Of a DNA stretch of 64,000 nt, positions 59,190-64,000 are shown one piece after another. This stretch comes from Actinoplanes auranticolor. GTDB lineage: Bacteria > Actinomycetota > Actinomycetes > Mycobacteriales > Micromonosporaceae. Under the pieces are notes generated by a model. That model did no database searches and had not been told where the DNA came from. It worked only from the letters and a program-made list of their open reading frames with translations. Position 1 is the first letter of the stretch. Each line of letters starts with the position of its first letter. The stretch lies in NCBI RefSeq assembly GCF_018332655.1, contig NZ_BOQL01000021.1, positions 124,001 through 188,000 on the forward strand. Reading direction: 5' to 3'. Both the position numbers and the translations under genes were made by a program.

Positions 59190-59401
59190 CGGCGCCGGTC
59201 CGGTCAGCCGTCCACCATGCGCCGATTTTGTGCGTCGCCGGGTGCCGTCACGCCCGTACCGTCATCGTCCACGGCGTGCCGTGAGCGTGACCGGTCGGCG
59301 CCGGACAGCAGCAGGCCGCCACACCGCTGTGGACACACGTCCGATGCAGTCCGGCTGGGTCGTTGGCACCCTTGGCATAGCTTCGGCACCTGGAGGGTAT
59401 T

Positions 59402-60118
59402 TTGCGCGCTGCGTTGAGGATTGTGACGCTGTTCCTGGTGGTCGGTCTGACCGCCACCGCCACCGCCTGCACCGACCCGCCGCCGCTGCCCGGGCCGACG
59501 GCCGCGGGACCGACCACCGACGCGTCGGCGTCCGCTCCCTCCTCCGGACCGGCGAGCATGAAGCCGCCGGGCAAGAGTGCCGTGACCGCTGCTCTGCTGA
59601 CGCCGGCGGAACTGGGTGCCGGCTACTCGACCAACCCGGCGTTGGCCGGCAACAACCCGGCCAACGGCATGAACACGAGCCTGCTCGACTGCGCCGAGGC
59701 CTCGAGCGACGCCAGCGCGGTGAGCGCCCACCAGGTTTATCAGGGCGGCGCCGTCGGTCCGTTCGTGGTGGAGACGATCACCGTCACCCAGACCGCGCAG
59801 GCCGCCGCGCTGATGGACCGGCTGCGCACGGTAAAGAAGAACTGTCACCAGTTCGACGGCGAGATGGCCGGGGGCATCAAGATGCAGGTCACGATCGACG
59901 ACCTGACCGTGGCCAAGGTCGGCGACGACACTGTGGCCTACCGCCTGACGGCCACCGTGCCCGGAGCCGGCGCCGCTCTGTACGCCCACCTGGTCACCGC
60001 CCGGGCCGGCAACCTCGTCGTCCTGCTCAGCCTGATGCAGATGACCTCACCGGACGTCACCGTCACCGAGAAGATGGTCGAGGCGGCCGTCACGAAGGCC
60101 CGGGCCGAACTCAGGTGA
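59402..60118 (+). CDS. Putative lipoprotein of unknown function
   Basis: 238 residues from a TTG start with GGAGGG about five bases upstream; no ATG or GTG nearby keeps the signal. Residues 1-23 form a lipoprotein signal (LRIVTLFLVVGLTATATAC, Cys23). A Pro/Thr/Ala/Ser tether of about 30 residues leads to a globular domain with paired Cys (LLDCAEAS; KKNCHQFDG) resembling the PknH-type extracellular sensor fold. It is convergent with the M48 gene (8-base overlap). Confidence 0.7.
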   Translation: MRAALRIVTLFLVVGLTATATACTDPPPLPGPTAAGPTTDASASAPSSGPASMKPPGKSAVTAALLTPAELGAGYSTNPALAGNNPANGMNTSLLDCAEASSDASAVSAHQVYQGGAVGPFVVETITVTQTAQAAALMDRLRTVKKNCHQFDGEMAGGIKMQVTIDDLTVAKVGDDTVAYRLTATVPGAGAALYAHLVTARAGNLVVLLSLMQMTSPDVTVTEKMVEAAVTKARAELR

Positions 60119-62696
60119 GGGTCAAGGCGGTGGCGCAGTAACGCAGGGCGGCGGTCACACCCCGCCGGGCGCGGAGCAGTTGCTCGCGGCGGAGGGCCTC
60201 GACGGCGCCCTCGCCCATCGAGCGCAGCGTCGGGTCGGCGGCTGAGCGGGCGCCGGCGGCCGCCCGGGTGAGCACGATGTCGAAGCCACCACTGGCGGTG
60301 GCCGTGCTCATCGTGTCCAGGGACGACGCGGCGCCTCCGATCATGCTGGTGCACGCGTCGGAGAGGGGGAGGTCGATCGGCCACGGCTCGGCGAGGACCT
60401 GCTCCACCTGTCCGATGTCGATCGACTCGGGAACGGCGAGGGTGTCCGGCACCCGCCACTCGGACGCGCTGGACCCGGCGACCGTGCCGCCGAGCAGCAG
60501 TATCGGCAGCAGCAGGACGACCGCGGACCAGCCGGGTCGGGCCGGGCCGCGGCGTGACCGGGCTGCCGGTCGCAGCGAGCGGACCAGGCTCCCCAGGGCG
60601 GCCGAGGGCAGGCCGACCACCAGCAGCAGGCCGAACGTCAGCAGGACCATCAGGCCCAGCGCCGCTCGGGCGGGCCGGTCGATGTCGGCGGAGCCGCCGC
60701 CCAGCGACAACCCGACCAGCAGCTCCAGCAGATCCCGGGCCCGCGGTGAGGCGAGGCTGACGGCGAGCAGCGACAGCACCACGACGCCGGTCGAGACGGG
60801 CAGGGCCGTCGCGCCGGCCGCGGTCACCGCACGTTCCAACCCGCTCCGGCCCCCGGTCACCAGCCCCAGGCCGAACAGCCCGGCGGCGGTCGTGATGAGC
60901 GCGGGCAGCACCACGAGCAGGAACATCGGCAGCAGTTCGGACACGGACGGGGTGAGGTCGTCCAGCCGCTCCTCCAGCGCGATGCGGAGCTGGTGCCGGA
61001 AGACGAACAGCACGATCCCGTACGCGGCCAGGATGCCCGCCGCGGCCACGTGGACCAGGCCGAGGGGCGTGCGTACGCCCGGAACAGGAGTGTCGTCGGC
61101 GGGATCGCGCCAGACGGAGACCCGGTCACGAGCGCGCCAGGTGGCCAGCGGATACCAGAACACCCACAGCATCGACACCGCGAGCAGCGGGTCGAACAGG
61201 ACTGAGATGTGCACGACCAGCAGGGCTGTCGCGCTGAAACCGACGCTCGGCACCAGTTCGCCGACGTGGAACCAGACCGACAGCCAGACGCCGAACACGA
61301 GTGCGGCCTGAAGCACCCCGAAGCGGTAGGCCCGTCGCGGGCGGGCCGCGACCGGCAGGTGGCTGGCCGCGCAGAACAGCGTCCAGCGCAGGAAGATCCA
61401 GACCAGCGCCAGCAGAGTCAGGCTCACCACGACGGCGATGTGCGGCGATTCCCGGGCCACCCGCCAGAACGACGTGGTCTCCGGCAGATCGGGCGTGAGC
61501 AACAGCCCGCCCGTCAGGGCCGTCGTGAAGGCCAGGGCGGACGGCAGCATGCGCACCGTCCGTCCGGGCGCGGCGGCGGCCCACAGCGCGGCCCGCCAGA
61601 CAGCGCCGGCCAGGACGGCGGCCGCGAACGAACCGAAGGTCAGGCCACAGATCCAGCCGGGCAGGTAGGTCCAGTCCGGCAACAGCAGCCCGGCCAGGTA
61701 ACGGGCCGGCGGGAAGCCCAGGCCGATGAGTGCCCCTACGGCGGCCGCGACACCCGGCGCAAGCTCGAACAGCCGGTCGGTGCCGTGCAGCACCTCGATC
61801 CGGACCTTCGTGTACGGGTGCAGGCGGAACCAGCCGCGAACCCGTGATCCCGCGTACCGGCCCGGCGACGCGCGGAGTGTCCGCACCAGATCCTCCCCGC
61901 CGCCCGAGCCGACGTCGGCATAGAGCTCCCGGACCCGCAGCACCGAGGCGCGCTGCAGCCAGAACAGGAAGAGCAGGACGCCGAGCCGCCAGGACAGGCC
62001 GGCCAGTGCCGCCGGCGCTGTGAAAGCCACGTATGCCAGGGGAAGCGCAACGACCGCACCCAGAAAGCCCCACCACACGGCGACGGTGAGGTAGGTGAGG
62101 TCGATGTCCCGGTTGCGCAGATGCGCCAGTTCGTGGCGCAGCACGCTGAGCAACCCGGGATCATCCGGATCGCGGGCGGCTTCGGACAGGCGACTGCTGT
62201 TGAGCACGATCGCGTACCGGCCGATCCGCCCGAACGCGCGGTCGACTCCGCGGCCCGCGGCGACGGCCACGTAGACACGGATGCGGGGACCGACGAGCGG
62301 CTCGATCCTCGCGACGGTGGCGCCGAGGACGGGGTCGCCGGCGTACCGCTGCAACGGGACCAGGCTGCGCCGCGCCCACACGGGCATGGCGAGGTAGATG
62401 ACCAGCGTGACCGCGACGAAAACGGCGATCATCAACCCCACGAAGCGCGCCTCGCGGACGCTCGCCCAGACCTCGCACCCCGCGTACCAGTCGATGAGGT
62501 CGTCGGGCCGGACGGCGCCGGTGATCGTGCGGGCCGCGCGGACACATTGGGCGGGCGCTTCGCTGACGGTGGCCAGCCGGGCCACCAACCACCCGTAGAC
62601 CTGGACCGACGCCGCGACCCCGGTCGCCATGAGCAGCAGGAACCGCCCGGTCGTGGCGGGTGGCAGGGCGAGCGGTTCGAGCCGGCTCGCAGTCAT
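60111..62696 (-). CDS. Large membrane M48-like metallopeptidase
   Basis: 861 residues. Helices at about 15-40 and 85-105 precede an M48 peptidase domain: HELAH (H188/E189/H192) in LLSVLRHELAHLRNRDIDLT and third zinc ligand E257 in RVRELYADV. Roughly a dozen further membrane segments follow (about 310-770), and the C-terminal ~90 residues look extracytoplasmic (SEWRVPDTLAVPESIDIGQV). It is much longer than HtpX-type enzymes (about 290). It is divergent, across 152 bases, from a caspase-STAND gene, a repeated kind of partner in predicted conflict or signalling systems. Confidence 0.82.
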   Translation of the reverse strand: MTASRLEPLALPPATTGRFLLLMATGVAASVQVYGWLVARLATVSEAPAQCVRAARTITGAVRPDDLIDWYAGCEVWASVREARFVGLMIAVFVAVTLVIYLAMPVWARRSLVPLQRYAGDPVLGATVARIEPLVGPRIRVYVAVAAGRGVDRAFGRIGRYAIVLNSSRLSEAARDPDDPGLLSVLRHELAHLRNRDIDLTYLTVAVWWGFLGAVVALPLAYVAFTAPAALAGLSWRLGVLLFLFWLQRASVLRVRELYADVGSGGGEDLVRTLRASPGRYAGSRVRGWFRLHPYTKVRIEVLHGTDRLFELAPGVAAAVGALIGLGFPPARYLAGLLLPDWTYLPGWICGLTFGSFAAAVLAGAVWRAALWAAAAPGRTVRMLPSALAFTTALTGGLLLTPDLPETTSFWRVARESPHIAVVVSLTLLALVWIFLRWTLFCAASHLPVAARPRRAYRFGVLQAALVFGVWLSVWFHVGELVPSVGFSATALLVVHISVLFDPLLAVSMLWVFWYPLATWRARDRVSVWRDPADDTPVPGVRTPLGLVHVAAAGILAAYGIVLFVFRHQLRIALEERLDDLTPSVSELLPMFLLVVLPALITTAAGLFGLGLVTGGRSGLERAVTAAGATALPVSTGVVVLSLLAVSLASPRARDLLELLVGLSLGGGSADIDRPARAALGLMVLLTFGLLLVVGLPSAALGSLVRSLRPAARSRRGPARPGWSAVVLLLPILLLGGTVAGSSASEWRVPDTLAVPESIDIGQVEQVLAEPWPIDLPLSDACTSMIGGAASSLDTMSTATASGGFDIVLTRAAAGARSAADPTLRSMGEGAVEALRREQLLRARRGVTAALRYCATALTLT

Positions 62697-62848
62697 GAGT
62701 CCGTCCTTCGACGCGGGGCGAGGCGTCTTGCAGTCTCCGGGGGAGACCGCTCGGAACGATTCAGCCCTTCGGTCAGAACCGGTGCGGTGTCCCTCGATCG
62801 AGCGTTCCCCGTGCGACGATCGATGCCGCCGAGGCAGCGGAGGCGCGG

Positions 62849-64000
62849 ATGTCCACCTGGCTGCGACCCCGTTTCATCGGGATCGGGGTCGAGCACTACC
62901 GCCATGGTCACGACCGGCTCCCGGCAGCGCGGCGGGAGACCGAACGGCTGCACGAGCTGCTCGCGGACCAGGTCGACGGCACGGTCCTCGGCGATCCCAC
63001 CGAGCACGAGGTGCGCGAGCTGCTCGAGCAGGTCCGGCAGGCGGACGATCCGCAGCCGGTCATCCTCGCCTGGAGCGGACACGGCCGGATCTTCAACGGT
63101 GAAGTCCGGTTGCTGGCCGAGAACAGCGGAGGGCATCCCGGCGCGGGACTGCTGCTGTCGGAGCTGGTCCTGGCCATCGCCGCGTCGGGAACCACCCAGC
63201 TGCTCTGCGTCATCGACGTGTGCTTCGCCGGCACGGGAGCGTTCAGCGCGCTGCAGGCCGCCGCGCACGTCTTCCATCAGCAGCGGCCGGGCGCCCAGCC
63301 GTGGGCCGGGATGCTGGCCTCGACCGGACCGGACGGGACCGCGGTGGACGGCCTGTTCGGCCGTCGCCTCCGCCGGCTGCTGAAACGGGGCCCCACCGAC
63401 CCGTCGCTGCGGCCTTCATGGTCGGGCGCCTACGTCACCGGCGACGCGATCGGCAACGGGATGTTGCTCGCGATGCCCTCGAGCCGCGACGACCGGCCGG
63501 TGCAACAGGTCGTCTTCGCGCGGGTCGGCCTGTCCGCGGACCTGTTGCGGAACCGCCGGGTCGACGCGACATCCGGGGTGCCGGCCCGCCCGGTCGATCG
63601 GATCATCGCCGGCGAGGACTTCACTTTGCTCGGCCGCGCGGGCGCCGTCGAGGTCGTGCGGTCGTGGGCCGGTGCGGGGGAGCGGGGTCTGCGGGTCCTG
63701 ACCGGACCCCCGGCCTCCGGCAAGACAGCGATCCTGATCGCTGTCGTCAGGAAGATCGCGGCTGCATACGTCGACGCGCGCGGTCGCACCGCCGACCAGG
63801 TCCGGCAGCACCTGCGGGGACTCGGCCGGTGTCCGGTCCTCGTGCTCGACGGGCTCGACGAGGCCGGCGAGCACAGCCGGGCGATCGCCGAGCAGGTTCT
63901 TGTCCCCCTGGCCACCGAGGCCTGCGTCATCGTCGGGACCCGGGACACCGGCGACCTGATCGCCGTCCTCGAACCGGTCGCCCTGCTCGACCTCGACGAT
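62849..64000 (+). CDS. Caspase-family (C14) protease fused to STAND/NACHT-type ATPase, 3' end outside window
   Basis: At least 384 residues, running off the window. GGAGG lies five bases before the ATG. The caspase-like domain (about 8-240) has catalytic H78 in ILAWSGHGR and C125 in VIDVCFAGTG. The ATPase has Walker A G286-T293 (GPPASGKT) and Walker B D334 in VLVLDGLDEAGEH, the DxxDE form of STAND NTPases. Such proteins are thought to be kept idle until a sensor domain (often WD40 or TPR repeats, C-terminal and not seen here) oligomerises. It is likely a defence or programmed death effector. Confidence 0.85.
   Translation, partial: MSTWLRPRFIGIGVEHYRHGHDRLPAARRETERLHELLADQVDGTVLGDPTEHEVRELLEQVRQADDPQPVILAWSGHGRIFNGEVRLLAENSGGHPGAGLLLSELVLAIAASGTTQLLCVIDVCFAGTGAFSALQAAAHVFHQQRPGAQPWAGMLASTGPDGTAVDGLFGRRLRRLLKRGPTDPSLRPSWSGAYVTGDAIGNGMLLAMPSSRDDRPVQQVVFARVGLSADLLRNRRVDATSGVPARPVDRIIAGEDFTLLGRAGAVEVVRSWAGAGERGLRVLTGPPASGKTAILIAVVRKIAAAYVDARGRTADQVRQHLRGLGRCPVLVLDGLDEAGEHSRAIAEQVLVPLATEACVIVGTRDTGDLIAVLEPVALLDLDD

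Noticed and set aside
1..64000. tRNA, rRNA, CRISPR, transposase, integrase or attachment-site features
   Set aside because: None was recognised by eye on either strand. A covariance-model search would be needed to exclude small RNA genes.

Overview
The window comes from a high-GC actinomycete. Codon use is almost uniformly G/C-ending, GTG starts are common, F420-type luciferase-like oxidoreductases recur, and the regulators and secreted hydrolases are of types typical of Micromonosporaceae (Actinoplanes-like). That placement is inferred from gene content, not from a marker gene. I see no rRNA, tRNA, CRISPR array, insertion sequence or phage gene. Coding density is high, and no stretch over 300 bases lacks a gene.

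Region by region. 0-16 kb: assorted regulators and enzymes. These are a methyltransferase end, a TetR/DUF3159 pair, a secreted trypsin-like protease, a TetR regulator, a DUF6188-like protein, a frameshifted and catalytically degenerate phosphotransferase, an SDR/XRE divergent pair, a CPBP protease-histidine kinase-response regulator operon, an XRE/SnoaL pair, a SalK-like protein, a frameshifted cupin, a 707-residue sensor kinase and a TauE/SafE remnant. 16-39 kb: a catabolic island. A nine-gene overlapping operon (25.6 to 17.1 kb) encodes a polyamine-type ABC importer followed by DUF6282 hydrolase, metallo-beta-lactamase-fold, 3-hydroxyisobutyrate dehydrogenase-like, cupin and carboxymuconolactone-decarboxylase-like proteins. 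Around it lie IclR and GntR/FCD regulators, three SDRs, a ThDP enzyme, an HpaI-type aldolase, a bicupin, a Baeyer-Villiger-like monooxygenase, second copies of the hydrolase types and a succinate-semialdehyde-dehydrogenase-like enzyme. Five promoters in this island share a TTGTATGA-type motif, best explained as the operator of the GntR regulator at 29.8-30.4 kb. The order oxygenation, hydrolysis, ThDP lyase, aldolase, semialdehyde oxidation is plausible, but the substrate is unknown.

39-51 kb: a secreted D,D-carboxypeptidase, a secreted endonuclease I, a PadR-acyl-CoA dehydrogenase operon with a very strong palindrome, and a polysaccharide locus. In that locus a secreted SGNH hydrolase and a GH43 glycosidase are divergent from an unusual sigma factor carrying, in one chain, sigma regions 2 and 4, an anti-sigma-type zinc motif, a membrane helix and an extracellular arabinose-binding AbfB domain. 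Two Hsp20 genes under a near-consensus HspR (HAIR) operator follow. 51-59 kb: small regulator-enzyme pairs (GntR, XRE/SDR, TetR/hydrolase, MarR/LLM), most with a visible palindrome in the promoter. 59-64 kb: a lipoprotein, a large membrane M48-like metallopeptidase and, divergent from it, a caspase-STAND ATPase cut by the window end.

A quality note: at least five reading-frame breaks (near 930, 5350, 13260, 54230 and 54280) are each repaired by adding one base. This argues for consensus deletion errors, or recent one-base deletions, rather than old pseudogenes.
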